Source of the DNA: Emcibacteraceae bacterium
GTDB taxonomy: Bacteria > Pseudomonadota > Alphaproteobacteria > Sphingomonadales > Emcibacteraceae
Direction: 5' to 3'
Assembly: GCA_041396985.1 (NCBI GenBank)
Contig: JAWKXO010000001.1
Span: forward strand, 558,001-622,000
DNA: 64,000 nucleotides
Shown: positions 1-9,047 of the stretch, one piece after another
Position numbering within the stretch: the stretch's first letter is position 1
Layout of the letters: the number at the start of each line of letters is the position of its first letter
Made by a program: the position numbers and the translations under genes
Notes under the pieces: model-generated
Told to the model about the DNA's origin: nothing
The model's database searches: none
What the model saw: only the letters and a program-made list of their open reading frames with translations

Positions 1-571
1 TGCCTGCATAACGGACCAGCGAACGGATTTTCCGGAAATAGGCCCCTGCCTCTTCCGGGGTGCGCATATCGGGTTTTGAAACAATTTCCATCAGCGCAAC
101 GCCGGAGCGGTTAAGGTCAACATATGTCATGGTTGGATGCTGGTCATGCATGGATTTCCCTGCATCCTGTTCAAGATGAAGACGCTCCACCCCGATATCC
201 TTGGTTGTGCCATCCTCAAGATCAATCCTGACATGGCCTTCGCCGACAATCGGGTCTTTAAATTGTGAAATCTGATAGCCCTGCGGCAGATCGGCGTAAA
301 AATAGTTTTTACGGTCAAAAATACTGCGAAGGTTAATTTTACAACCCATGGCCAGTCCTGTACGGACCGCCTGACGGACGCATTCCTCATTAATCACCGG
401 CAACATTCCCGGCATGGCCGCGCACACGAAACTCACTTGTGTATTCGGGTCGGCACCAAAAGCGGTTGATGCCCCGGAAAATAATTTGGATTCCGATATG
501 ACCTGGGCGTGGATTTCAAGCCCGATGACCGCTTCCCAGTCTCCTGTGGCGCCTTGGTATAATTTTGTCAT
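1..571 (-). CDS. gatB: Aspartyl/glutamyl-tRNA amidotransferase subunit B, N-terminal part (cut by window start)
   Basis: Subunit B of the GatCAB complex, which converts misacylated Glu-tRNA(Gln) or Asp-tRNA(Asn) to the correct amide form in the cytoplasm. About 190 N-terminal residues are visible, and the 3' end lies beyond base 1. Reading from the ATG at 571 gives the GatB opening with GLEIHAQ, SKLFSG, CAAMPGMLPVIN and the FYADLPQGYQIS block. The ATG overlaps the gatA stop by four bases (ATGA), which fixes the start and implies translational coupling in a gatC-gatA-gatB operon. No oddities are seen in the visible part. Confidence 0.95.
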   Translation of the reverse strand, partial: MTKLYQGATGDWEAVIGLEIHAQVISESKLFSGASTAFGADPNTQVSFVCAAMPGMLPVINEECVRQAVRTGLAMGCKINLRSIFDRKNYFYADLPQGYQISQFKDPIVGEGHVRIDLEDGTTKDIGVERLHLEQDAGKSMHDQHPTMTYVDLNRSGVALMEIVSKPDMRTPEEAGAYFRKIRSLVRYAG

Positions 572-2052
572 GCTTTTTCTCCCCACCATTTTGCGGGTTT
601 TTCTTTATAAGAAGCCGCGCTTTCCAGCACTCCGGCAACGTTAAGCAGCTGTTCTTCACCAAAGGCCTGACCGATCAGCTGTAACCCGAGCGGAAGTCCT
701 TCCGCACTCAGCCCGGCGGGCACCGAAATACCGGGAAGTCCGGCAAGGGACGCCGGAACCGTGAACACATCATTTAAATACATTGAAATCGGGTCGGATA
801 CCTTTTCCCCAAGGTTAAAAGCCGCACTCGGCGCGGTCGGGGTCAGGATCACATCACATTTTTCATAAGCCGCCTTGAAATCCCCGGCAATCAGGGTGCG
901 GACTTTCTGCGCCTTTAAATAATAGGCATCATAATATCCGGCCGACAGCACATAGGTGCCAATCAGGATACGGCGCCTGACCTCATCCCCGAACCCTTCG
1001 GCCCGTGTTTTCTTATACATATCATCTAGGCTGTTGCCATCCACACGCAGACCATATTTAACCCCGTCATAACGGGCCAGATTTGATGAACATTCGGCCG
1101 GGGCCACAATATAATAAGTCGGCAGCGCATATTTCGTATGCGGCAGAATGATATCCACCACTTCAGCACCCGCTTCCTTAAGCCAGTTGATGCCCTGCAG
1201 CCATAATTTTTCAATTTCCGACGGCATGCCGTCAACGCGGTATTCCTTCGGCACGCCAACTTTTAACCCGCGAATATCACCGCTTAACGCCGCTTCATAA
1301 TTTGGCACCGGCACATTGATGGATGTTGAATCCTTCGGGTCGTACCCGGCCATACTTTCCATCATGATCGCCGCATCGCGCACGGTTTTGGTTAAGGGCC
1401 CTGCCTGATCAAGCGATGATGCGAACGCAATCATGCCCCAGCGGGAACAGCGGCCATAGGTCGGCTTAAGCCCGACAAGCCCGGTAAAGGACGCCGGCTG
1501 ACGGATCGAACCGCCGGTGTCGGTCCCTGTTGTGGCAATGGAAATATCAGCTGCCACTGCCGCGGCGGAACCACCGGATGAGCCACCGGGTACGGTGTCT
1601 TTATCCGACCCCGACGCCCGCCACGGGTTTTTCACCGGGCCGTAATAGCTGTTTTCATTGGAGGAGCCCATGGCGAACTCATCCATATTGGTTTTACCAA
1701 GCATCACCGCGCCGTCGGCCCAAAGGTTGGCGGTCACCGTGCTTTCATATTCCGGTTTGAAACCGTCCAGAATATGGCTGGCGGTCTGGCTGTGGACACC
1801 CTTGGTGCAGTATAGGTCTTTAATGCCGATCGGAATACCGGTCATGCCCTTGGCATTTCCGCCCCTGATCATGTCATCAGCCTTTGCCGCCATGTCCAGT
1901 GCCTGATCACCCGTCACCACGATATAGCTGTTCAGTTCTTTTGCGTCCTCAATCGCCGCTAGATGGGCTTTGGTGATTTCCACCGCACTGATTTCCCCTT
2001 TATGAAGGGCATCACGGGCCGCGGACAGGGTCATTTTTGTAAGTTCACTCAT
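568..2052 (-). CDS. gatA: Glutamyl-tRNA(Gln) amidotransferase subunit A
   Basis: Amidase subunit of GatCAB; it hydrolyses glutamine and passes ammonia to the tRNA-bound substrate held by GatB. The 494-residue length is normal. The amidase-signature catalytic elements are visible: a Lys in GIPIGIKDLY, the Gly/Ser-rich PGGSSGGSAAAVAA block, and the Ser nucleophile in TGTDTGGSIRQPAS. Twelve bases separate it from gatC upstream, and it overlaps gatB by four bases downstream, so the three genes are one operon. Confidence 0.97.
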   Translation of the reverse strand: MSELTKMTLSAARDALHKGEISAVEITKAHLAAIEDAKELNSYIVVTGDQALDMAAKADDMIRGGNAKGMTGIPIGIKDLYCTKGVHSQTASHILDGFKPEYESTVTANLWADGAVMLGKTNMDEFAMGSSNENSYYGPVKNPWRASGSDKDTVPGGSSGGSAAAVAADISIATTGTDTGGSIRQPASFTGLVGLKPTYGRCSRWGMIAFASSLDQAGPLTKTVRDAAIMMESMAGYDPKDSTSINVPVPNYEAALSGDIRGLKVGVPKEYRVDGMPSEIEKLWLQGINWLKEAGAEVVDIILPHTKYALPTYYIVAPAECSSNLARYDGVKYGLRVDGNSLDDMYKKTRAEGFGDEVRRRILIGTYVLSAGYYDAYYLKAQKVRTLIAGDFKAAYEKCDVILTPTAPSAAFNLGEKVSDPISMYLNDVFTVPASLAGLPGISVPAGLSAEGLPLGLQLIGQAFGEEQLLNVAGVLESAASYKEKPAKWWGEKA

Positions 2053-2063
2053 TATCCCATCCC

Positions 2064-2351
2064 CTATTCGATTACTTTTGGCACAGCAAAGAAACCATGC
2101 TCGGCCTGCGGTGCATTTTTCAGAACCTGATCACGGTAGCCACCGTCAGTGATTTTATCCTCGCGCCAGGGCAGATCGGCGGCAACAACACTGGTCATGG
2201 CCGCCACGCCGTCGGTATTGACTTCGCCCAGCTGCTCAACCCAGTCCAGTATATTGTTTAGCTCTCCCACGGTGCTTTCGAGTTCATCCTCGCTCACCTC
2301 AATCCGGGCCAAATTTGCGATCTTCGCAACTGTATCTTTATCAACTGACAT
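2064..2351 (-). CDS. gatC: Glutamyl-tRNA(Gln) amidotransferase subunit C
   Basis: Small (95 aa) subunit that wraps GatA and GatB and stabilises the complex. It starts MSVDKDTVAKIANLARIEV, a typical GatC opening, and contains the LNNILDWVEQL segment and a C-terminal FFAVPKVIE. It is the first gene of the gatCAB operon. The promoter should lie in the intergenic stretch just upstream, but I could not pick out a convincing one. Confidence 0.96.
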   Translation of the reverse strand: MSVDKDTVAKIANLARIEVSEDELESTVGELNNILDWVEQLGEVNTDGVAAMTSVVAADLPWREDKITDGGYRDQVLKNAPQAEHGFFAVPKVIE

Positions 2352-2660
2352 ATCGGTTCTGCTTTTCTATCAATTTTTGCTATCAATTTAAGTCACTATA
2401 ATTGCCGGAACCTAACACCAGCGCGGCATAATCGCAAGCGTCAACTGCCCCCCGCACCCCTGTTTTTATTGAAATTTGCAAGACACCCCATTTTGGCATA
2501 AGCTGATCACCATAAATCATCTTTTGATGACGGGGGTTACACTGCTTTTCTTCGTCACCCCTGCGAAAGAAGGAGTCCATTAACCCGCATCATTCCTCAA
2601 TCGCCTGAATAATGGATACCCGCCTGCGCGGGTATGACAGAATTGAGTGGTAGGAAATAA
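2352..2660. other. Intergenic region between gatC and the TonB receptor
   Basis: This 309-base stretch must carry the gatCAB promoter at its left end and the 3' end of the receptor transcript at its right. The only recognisable structure is the dispersed palindromic repeat annotated separately at 2553-2638. An open frame of 65 codons crosses part of it but has no family resemblance and runs into the repeat, so I do not call a gene. Confidence 0.7.
2553..2638. repeat. Dispersed palindromic repeat, copy 1
   Basis: Two short self-complementary arms are separated by a 30-odd-base spacer. The left arm begins CGTCACCCCTGCGAAAG and ends GGAGTCCAT. The right arm begins AATGGATACCCGCC and ends CGCGGGTATGAC. 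The right arm is an almost perfect hairpin (ATACCCGC with GCGGGTAT). The same two-arm layout recurs at 54964-55050. This resembles the widespread proteobacterial family with a core like GTCATTCCCGCGAAAGCGGG. The left arm here is partly degenerate compared with copy 2. Confidence 0.85.
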
Positions 2661-4721
2661 CTAATAGGATATCCTGAAGCTCAGGCGGACGGTGAATGGC
2701 TCAACCGGGTGATAATGAAGATCCTCAACCGGGCCCGTCTCCCCCGGCAGCTGGGATTCGTAGAAGTATGAAATATCCCGCGCCTTTGAATTAAACAGGT
2801 TGAAAATATCCAGATCAATTTTGTAGGCGTCAAATTCATAACCAACACCGAAATTGACCAAAGTCAGCGGTTTTGAGCGCTGGCTGTTATCCTCAATCAA
2901 CGGGGCGCTGCCAAAATGACGCACTCTTAAGCTGCTTGTTATACCGTTATCAAGGGTGAGCGTTGCCCCGCCGCCCAGAACCGCCCCGACCGAGCCGGGA
3001 ATATGGAAATCCGCGGGCAGCTTAAATTTGGCATCGGTGGAGGCCGCCGTCATATCAAAGGCGAGCCAGTCTGTTGCCTGCCAGAAGCCGGAAAATTCAA
3101 CACCGTAACGGCGGCTGCCGTCGTTGGCTTCCGTCCCGCCGGCATCCCCGACAAAGACCAGTTCCGAGGACACATCAAGCCAGAACCCGGCCACGGTGAA
3201 ATTGACCGTTTCCGCCGGTTCAAGCCGGACACCGAATTCCGCACCCTTGCTTTTGGCAATCAGTGGTGCCGCAGTGACCGGATCGCCACTGACCGGGTCG
3301 ACGCTGATGGCGGCACCGCGCACATCATTTGAATGGAAGCCATGACCGTAATTGGCGTAAATTTCTGCCGCGTCCGTCAGTCTGTATGCTGCCGAGAATT
3401 TCGGGCTTAAGATTGCATCATTGCCGCTGCCCGAATTTTCCGGTCTTTGTGCCGTCACATCATAACTGTAACGGTCGGCCCGAAACCCGCCGCTTACCCG
3501 GAAATCATCATTCAGAAATGCGGTCAGGTTACCATAGGCGCCAAGGGCCAGTTCATCAACCCGGTCATTGCGGACGGTCTGATGGCGGATACGGGAGGCG
3601 GTTTTATAAAGGCCGACTTCGCCGATACGATCATAACGAAGCGAGCCGCCGACCTCCCATTCAATATCAACATCATCAACAGTCAGTTGATCCTGATAGG
3701 ATAAATTACCGCCCCAGATGCTTCGATTATCCACCTGTTCAAATTCATCGCCCATGACCGGATCATCCAGGAAATAGGTAAAGTTTGAAAAAAGGTCAAA
3801 ATCATAATACTGGGCATAAACCTGCGCTTTAAGGTTATCAGTCGTCACTTTGGTGGTAAGGGAAAGTCGGGTTGTTTCCCCACCCAGATCGTCATCAATG
3901 TAACCCATTTCATCAATCATGCCGCTTAATACGGCGCGGCGCGGGATCTGGTCTGTTGAATCCCATTTTGAATAATATGCGGTTGCCAGCACCTCCGCCT
4001 TCAGATCACCGTGATCACGGGTATATTTCGCAAGGGCGTTATATTTACGCAGGTCATCATCAAGCACCCATGGACCATTATTCAATTGCCCTTCAGCGGC
4101 AAAAAGGAAATCACCGCCAGCCAGATCAAAACTGTTGCCGCTGACAAAGCGGTAATAGCCATCTTCACCTATGCCGACTTCCGCGAAATTCCGGTCGAGC
4201 CGGTCATAAATTTTAAAATTGGTCGACCCGGCGGATGAAAAATCGCCAATTTCGGGGGAATAAGGCCCTTTCCGGTAAGTGACCGTTTCAACAACTTCCG
4301 GAATGATGAAATTGAGATCAAGATACCCCTGCCCATGGCCATGGGTCGGCAGGTTGATTGGCATTCCTTCGAAACTGGCAAAAAAGTCGGTGCCATGATC
4401 CAGATTAAACCCACGCAGGAAATACTGGTTGGCCTTTCCGGTGCCACTATGCTGTGTTGCGACCATGCCGGGGATGACCTCAACCAGTTCACCAACACGA
4501 AGCAGCGGCCTGGTGGTGAAATCATCATAACCGACAACCCCTTCGGATGCTGACGTGGCGGTGCCGATCAGCTGTTCGGCACGGCCATAAACGACAATTT
4601 TATCGACTTCACTATTTTCGTATGTGGCTTCCTCATTTTCAGCAGCAGACGCTTCGGCGCAGGCCGCCGACAAACAAACAAACAGTGTTCCCCTTATTAT
4701 GCAGGCAGTTTTATTATTCAT
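2661..4721 (-). CDS. TonB-dependent outer-membrane receptor
   Basis: A 686-residue outer-membrane beta-barrel transporter that would import a chelated metal or other nutrient using TonB energy. It has an N-terminal signal peptide ending near ASAAEN, a TonB-box-like DKIVVYG at about residue 40, a plug domain with LRVGELVEVIPGM and FLRGFNLDHGTDF, and a C-terminal barrel ending VRLSFRISY. The plug contains a His-rich THGHGQGYLDLNF and a RKGPY motif, shared with an uncharacterised receptor subfamily as I recall it. The gene is alone; a Fur-like site lies upstream. The substrate cannot be deduced; iron chelate is a guess. Confidence 0.93.
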   Translation of the reverse strand: MNNKTACIIRGTLFVCLSAACAEASAAENEEATYENSEVDKIVVYGRAEQLIGTATSASEGVVGYDDFTTRPLLRVGELVEVIPGMVATQHSGTGKANQYFLRGFNLDHGTDFFASFEGMPINLPTHGHGQGYLDLNFIIPEVVETVTYRKGPYSPEIGDFSSAGSTNFKIYDRLDRNFAEVGIGEDGYYRFVSGNSFDLAGGDFLFAAEGQLNNGPWVLDDDLRKYNALAKYTRDHGDLKAEVLATAYYSKWDSTDQIPRRAVLSGMIDEMGYIDDDLGGETTRLSLTTKVTTDNLKAQVYAQYYDFDLFSNFTYFLDDPVMGDEFEQVDNRSIWGGNLSYQDQLTVDDVDIEWEVGGSLRYDRIGEVGLYKTASRIRHQTVRNDRVDELALGAYGNLTAFLNDDFRVSGGFRADRYSYDVTAQRPENSGSGNDAILSPKFSAAYRLTDAAEIYANYGHGFHSNDVRGAAISVDPVSGDPVTAAPLIAKSKGAEFGVRLEPAETVNFTVAGFWLDVSSELVFVGDAGGTEANDGSRRYGVEFSGFWQATDWLAFDMTAASTDAKFKLPADFHIPGSVGAVLGGGATLTLDNGITSSLRVRHFGSAPLIEDNSQRSKPLTLVNFGVGYEFDAYKIDLDIFNLFNSKARDISYFYESQLPGETGPVEDLHYHPVEPFTVRLSFRISY

Positions 4722-4760
4722 TTTTTTATCACTTAATATATAAATTTATTAGAATGCTAT

Positions 4761-4775
4761 TAATAATCGTTATTA
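4761..4775. promoter_or_regulatory. Candidate Fur-type operator upstream of the TonB receptor
   Basis: TAATAA-TCG-TTATTA is a perfect 6-3-6 inverted repeat about 40 bases before the receptor start codon. It has the A/T composition of Fur/Irr-class boxes. Only its symmetry and position are seen; binding is inferred. Confidence 0.4.
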
Positions 4776-4847
4776 TATAACGTATCAATAAAACAAAACG
4801 GGAAACCATGAGTCAAGAAAAATCGGAACATTCAACCACTAATCGCA

Positions 4848-5330
4848 TTATTCAACCAATGCGTCTATTGCATAGCCCTCAAACGGTTTAATACATTCCA
4901 GGACAACATGACCGCTTATATTGGCTGTGCCGCCCATCCGTTCAATCAGGGCGTCATTGAGGGCAAGATAGCTTTTCATATCCGGACAGACCACCCGCAG
5001 AAAATAATCAAAATTGCCGCTCACCGTGTAACATTCAACAATTTCGGGAAATTCCTTTATTGCCTTGTTAAAATTTTCAAAGTTTTCATTGGTGTGGTCA
5101 TGAAGGCTCACTGTTAATATTACGGTGACCGTTCGGCAAACCTTGTTCAGGTCAATATGAGCCATATAGCGTTCAATATATCTTTCATCTTCAAGACGCC
5201 TTACCCTTTGCAGGCAACTGCTTGGCGAAAGATTTACTCTGCCGGCCAGATCATGATTGGTAATTTTTGCATCCGACTGTAAAATCGAAAGAATATTCAG
5301 GTCAATCTGATCAATAGCTTTCTTTTTCAT
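4848..5330 (-). CDS. Lrp/AsnC-family transcriptional regulator
   Basis: A 160-residue DNA-binding regulator. The N-terminal winged helix-turn-helix covers about residues 5-60 (IDLNILSILQSDAKITNHDL, then LSPSSCLQRVRRLEDE). The C-terminal RAM/ligand domain includes VVECYTVSGNFDYFL. It is divergent from the arginase gene at 5549, with 218 bases between them, an arrangement that commonly means the regulator controls the neighbouring amino-acid catabolic gene in response to arginine or ornithine. That role is inference from position. Confidence 0.93.
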   Translation of the reverse strand: MKKKAIDQIDLNILSILQSDAKITNHDLAGRVNLSPSSCLQRVRRLEDERYIERYMAHIDLNKVCRTVTVILTVSLHDHTNENFENFNKAIKEFPEIVECYTVSGNFDYFLRVVCPDMKSYLALNDALIERMGGTANISGHVVLECIKPFEGYAIDALVE

Positions 5331-5500
5331 AATATTATCCTGTGATAATCAAGATTAAATAAGACTAACTTATTAAAAATATTAAATAATAAAATAAAAT
5401 TCAGCCAAATTCAAGTACACCGAATATTATTTGGCTTAATTTTAAAAATAAAAATTTCATTCAGGCAATTTTGTGCCAGACTCTGTTCCGGTTATCAGAA

Positions 5501-5521
5501 CGGGAAGCCGGCTGCTTCCCG
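5501..5521 (+). promoter_or_regulatory. Strong hairpin in the arginase leader
   Basis: CGGGAAGC (5501-5508) and GCTTCCCG (5514-5521) form a perfect 8-bp stem with a 5-base loop, ending 27 bases before the arginase ATG. No U-run follows, so it is not a standard terminator. It could be an operator dyad for the divergent AsnC-type regulator or an RNA element in the 5' leader. Confidence 0.5.
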
Positions 5522-5548
5522 GGTTCAATTAAAATTTAAAGGCAGAAT

Positions 5549-6487
5549 ATGATGAATAATAATGTATCGCTCGTTGGTGTTCCCAGTGATATGGGGGCAA
5601 GTGACCGTGGCGCCTCAATGGGACCGGAAGCCCTCCGCGTTGCAGGTATTTTAGAAACATTGAAAAAACAGGACATCAATGTCACTGATGCAGGCGACGT
5701 CCGGGGTCCTGCCAATCCAGAACAGCCGCCGGAAAATGGATATCGTCATTTAAAGGAAATAACTGAATGGTCGGAAAATATCCGAAATGCCATTTATAAC
5801 GAGTTAAAGGCAGGCAAATTACCAATCATGATGGGCGGGGATCATGCCATGTCGATCGGTTCTGTAGCGGCCATTGCAAAATATTGTTCGGAAACTGGAA
5901 AGCCAATCTGCATCCTCTGGATTGATGCCCATGCCGATTATAATACCAATGTGACATCCCCTTCCGGCAACATTCACGGAATGCCCGTCGCCGTTGCGAC
6001 CGGTAACGGTCATCCCGACCTGCTTGCTATCGGTCACGCAATTCCGATGGTAGAACCAGAAAATGTCTACCAGATTGCCATCCGATCCGTTGACGAAAAT
6101 GAAAAAAAACTGGTGATCGAAAGCGGTATAAATGTTTACGACATGCGCCGAATAGACGAAATCGGCATACGCCAGACCATGCAGGAAATATTGCATGATG
6201 TTGCCATTAAAGGCGCCCATCTTCATGTGAGTTTTGATGTGGACAGTCTGGACCCCTCCATTGCGCCGGGGGTTGCGACAACCATTCCCGGCGGCCTTAC
6301 TTACCGGGAAGCCCAGCTTTGCATGGAAATGATCCATGATTCAGGGCTTATGGGATCGCTTGATATTGCTGAAATCAACCCGGCACTGGACACTAAAAAC
6401 AGCACGGCTGAAATTGCTGTTGATCTGACAGCAAGTCTTTTTGGCCGCCAGATTTTTCCAACGCATTCACTTGATCAGGGAGAATAA
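5549..6487 (+). CDS. rocF: Arginase (arginase/agmatinase/formiminoglutamase family)
   Basis: Hydrolyses arginine to ornithine and urea with a binuclear manganese centre. The 312-residue length fits. Metal-binding motifs are all present: GGDH at about 96-99, DAHAD at 126-130, and SFDVDSLDP near 228-236. The N-terminal GVPSDMGASDRGASMGPEALR is typical of true arginases rather than agmatinases. Two ATG codons stand in tandem at 5549 and 5552, with a weak AAAGG upstream, so either could be used. The divergent AsnC regulator suggests substrate-controlled expression. Ornithine made here could feed the decarboxylase-like protein at 22569, which is inference. Confidence 0.92.
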   Translation: MMNNNVSLVGVPSDMGASDRGASMGPEALRVAGILETLKKQDINVTDAGDVRGPANPEQPPENGYRHLKEITEWSENIRNAIYNELKAGKLPIMMGGDHAMSIGSVAAIAKYCSETGKPICILWIDAHADYNTNVTSPSGNIHGMPVAVATGNGHPDLLAIGHAIPMVEPENVYQIAIRSVDENEKKLVIESGINVYDMRRIDEIGIRQTMQEILHDVAIKGAHLHVSFDVDSLDPSIAPGVATTIPGGLTYREAQLCMEMIHDSGLMGSLDIAEINPALDTKNSTAEIAVDLTASLFGRQIFPTHSLDQGE

Positions 6488-6502
6488 TGGCCTAAGCCAT
6501 AA

Positions 6503-7417
6503 TCATTTGACCCAGTCAAGACCCATATTCTGGTAGCGCTCCTTATCGTCGCTCCATCCTTTTCGTACCTTTACGAAAATGAATAAATGGACCTTGCGGT
6601 CAAGCAGCTCTTCCAGTTCTTCCCGTGCCATCTTGCCAATGGTATTAAGGCCCTGCCCGCCTTTACCGATAACCATCGCTTTCTGGCTGTCCCGCTCAAC
6701 ATAAATGACCTGTTCAATCCGCACGCTGCCATCTTTTAAATCTTTCCAGCGTTCCGTCTCAATCGTTGCGGCATAGGGCAGCTCCTCATGATAACGCAGG
6801 AAAAACTTTTCCCGGGTAATTTCCGAGGCCAGCATCCTTTCCGTAATATCGGTCAAATGATCTTCCGGATAAAGCCAGGGACTTTCCGGAAGGAATTTCG
6901 CTATTTCATTCTGCAGATCGGCAAGACCGTTTCCTGTTTTTGCTGAAATCATCATCGTGGCCTCAAAGCCGCCAAGCTCATTGAGCTCCTTTGACAAAGC
7001 CAACAGACTGTCCCGTTTGACAATGTCAATTTTATTAAGAGCCAGAATTTTTTTCTTATTACTTTCTTTAAGTCCTTCGGCAATCAATCTGGTGCTGTCA
7101 TCCAGTTTTTTTGTGGAATCGACAAGCAGAATAATGACATCAGCATCATTGGCTCCTTCCCATGCCGCCGCTACCATTGCCCGTTCCAGCCTTTTGCGCG
7201 GCTGAAAAATGCCCGGCGTATCAACAAATATCATTTGGGACTGGCCATGTACCGCCACTCCAACAAGTCTCGATCTTGTGGTTTGAACTTTATGAGTAAC
7301 AATAGCAATTTTGCTGCCAACAAGCGAATTGAGAAGTGTTGATTTACCGGCATTGGGCGCCCCTATCAGGGCAACAAATCCACAGCGCTTTGCCTTTATA
7401 TCAAGCTCTTCTGTCAT
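6503..7417 (-). CDS. era: GTPase Era
   Basis: Ribosome-assembly GTPase that binds the 3' end of 16S rRNA. It is 304 aa. The GTPase domain has GAPNAGKS (residues 19-26), DTPG and NKID. The C-terminal KH domain carries VIGKGGQGLNTIG. It is the last gene of a minus-strand housekeeping run and lies 22 bases downstream of rnc, the usual rnc-era pairing. It converges on the arginase gene with only 15 bases between stops. Confidence 0.97.
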   Translation of the reverse strand: MTEELDIKAKRCGFVALIGAPNAGKSTLLNSLVGSKIAIVTHKVQTTRSRLVGVAVHGQSQMIFVDTPGIFQPRKRLERAMVAAAWEGANDADVIILLVDSTKKLDDSTRLIAEGLKESNKKKILALNKIDIVKRDSLLALSKELNELGGFEATMMISAKTGNGLADLQNEIAKFLPESPWLYPEDHLTDITERMLASEITREKFFLRYHEELPYAATIETERWKDLKDGSVRIEQVIYVERDSQKAMVIGKGGQGLNTIGKMAREELEELLDRKVHLFIFVKVRKGWSDDKERYQNMGLDWVK

Positions 7418-7439
7418 TCAATTACTTTCATTAAACTGA

Positions 7440-8129
7440 TCACTTATTCCAGCTGCTCTTAAGCCTTGCCAGCATGAGGGAAGCTGCCTGTTTTTCCGCT
7501 TCCCTTTTTGACTGCCCCTTGGCTATTTCTTCCCCTTCATCCTGTACCCTGACAGCAATGGTAAAAACGGGTTCATGATCGGGACCAGACTTGTCTATGG
7601 TTGTATAGACAGGAGTGGGTCTGCCTGTTGCCTGTACCATTTCCTGTAATTTGGTTTTTGCATCGCGGTCCGCTACTTTCACATTATTGGCAAGATCAAC
7701 CCAGTTCCTGCGGATAAACTTTTCCGCTGTTTTAAAATCTGAATCAAGAAATATAGCCCCTATAATGGCTTCCACTGAATCGGCTATTATTGTGTTTCTG
7801 GTTCGCCCGCCCGTCTCATCACTACTTTTTGCCATATGCAGAAATCTTCCCAGCTCCAGCTTTTTGCCGATTTTTGTACAGGCCTCCCGTCGCACCAGAT
7901 TTGTATGCCGGCTGGCCAGCCCTCCCTCATCTGCGGTTGGGTGAAGTTCATACATCCACACTGCTATGGCAAGCCCCAAAACGCGGTCACCGACAAACTC
8001 CATCCGCTGATAATTTGGATTACCCTCAAGACTGGGGTGGGTTAGCGCTTCACGAAGGAGCGTTTCATTTTTGAATTTATAGCCAAGAATATTATATAAC
8101 TCAGCATATTGACCTTTATATTCTGTCAA
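7440..8129 (-). CDS. rnc: Ribonuclease III
   Basis: Double-strand-specific endoribonuclease for rRNA processing and mRNA turnover. It is 229 aa. The catalytic domain has the signature RMEFVGDRVLGL with E44 and D48, and DSVEAIIGAIF with D117 and E120. A double-stranded-RNA-binding domain fills residues about 155-225 (ending KREAEKQAASLMLARL). It lies between lepB (17-base gap upstream) and era, the common bacterial order. Confidence 0.97.
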   Translation of the reverse strand: MTEYKGQYAELYNILGYKFKNETLLREALTHPSLEGNPNYQRMEFVGDRVLGLAIAVWMYELHPTADEGGLASRHTNLVRREACTKIGKKLELGRFLHMAKSSDETGGRTRNTIIADSVEAIIGAIFLDSDFKTAEKFIRRNWVDLANNVKVADRDAKTKLQEMVQATGRPTPVYTTIDKSGPDHEPVFTIAVRVQDEGEEIAKGQSKREAEKQAASLMLARLKSSWNK

Positions 8130-8146
8130 TGCTCCACCTGAATTGC

Positions 8147-8947
8147 TTAGTTAATTTTTGTAAAAAAACGTTCTCTGCGCTCGGCAGGAAACCATTTCCA
8201 AAACTCCCACAGGGCACTTTTATTATCAAATGAAAGTGTAATCCACTGTGCTTTACCTATTATATTTTCAGCTGGAACATAACCGACACCTGAACTGCTC
8301 GGCCAGCGGCTGTCCTGTGAGTTATCCCTGTTATCCCCCATCGCAAAATAATGGCCTTCAGGTACAATATAGACATCTGTGTCATCTGCCATACTACCCT
8401 GCATATACTGAATATCCAGCGTTACATAACTTTTGCCATTTGGCATTGTTTCCTGGATACGGTGAAATCTTTCCTCACGGCCATATTCATCAGTACGAAC
8501 ATAATCATCAAGCTGTTTTGTTGGAATTTTCTCATCATTCAGATAAAGCCGGCCACCCTTAACCTGTATTTTATCCCCCGGAACACCAACAATACGCTTA
8601 ATATAATATGTATCCGGATCCCTTGGCAGACGAAATACGACAACATCACCTCTCTCAACATCAGACGCAAATATCCTTCCCGGAATGAGTGGCAGACTCC
8701 AGGGAAGAGAATGTTTTGAATATCCGTATGAAAATTTCGAGACCATCAGGAAGTCGCCAACCATAAGATTTTTCAACATCGATTCTGATGGAATGGAAAA
8801 TGGCTGCAATACAAACGTTCTGAAAGAAATGGCAATCAGAAAGGCATAAAAAATTGTCTTAAAGAAATCCGCCCAGCTTTCGTCTTCTTTTAACAGGACT
8901 GATTTCGCCAAATCCTTGGCAATTGCTTTATCTTCTTTTTCGCTCAT
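8147..8947 (-). CDS. lepB: Signal peptidase I
   Basis: Membrane-anchored serine protease that removes Sec and Tat signal peptides on the periplasmic side. It is 266 aa. One transmembrane segment lies around residues 28-48. The Ser/Lys dyad is visible as S56 in IPSESM and K117 in YYIKRIVGVPGD. The box GDNRDNSQDSR is present near residue 208. It is co-directional with rnc. A 100-base AT-rich gap separates it from acpS upstream, which could hold a secondary promoter. Confidence 0.96.
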   Translation of the reverse strand: MSEKEDKAIAKDLAKSVLLKEDESWADFFKTIFYAFLIAISFRTFVLQPFSIPSESMLKNLMVGDFLMVSKFSYGYSKHSLPWSLPLIPGRIFASDVERGDVVVFRLPRDPDTYYIKRIVGVPGDKIQVKGGRLYLNDEKIPTKQLDDYVRTDEYGREERFHRIQETMPNGKSYVTLDIQYMQGSMADDTDVYIVPEGHYFAMGDNRDNSQDSRWPSSSGVGYVPAENIIGKAQWITLSFDNKSALWEFWKWFPAERRERFFTKIN

Positions 8948-9047
8948 GAACTGTAACCATTTGTAATTTTTTCACTATACCCTAATCCTTCATTCAACAC
9001 ATAGCAATAACCCATGAAATATAAAATCTCAAAATATTATTCTATAT

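Noticed and set aside
2383..2580. 65-codon open frame on the minus strand upstream of gatC
   Set aside because: It begins in the left arm of a dispersed repeat and has no signal, motif or ribosome site.
3329..3757. 142-codon open frame antisense to the TonB receptor
   Set aside because: Low-complexity Pro/His/Arg composition typical of a shadow frame; the receptor on the other strand is well supported.
5819..6337. 172-codon open frame antisense to arginase
   Set aside because: It lies wholly within a well-supported arginase gene; the protein looks like a translation of the opposite strand, with no family motif.
6487..6500. Short hairpin ATGGC-CTAA-GCCAT between arginase and era stops
   Set aside because: Only 5 bp of stem and no T-run, so not called a terminator.
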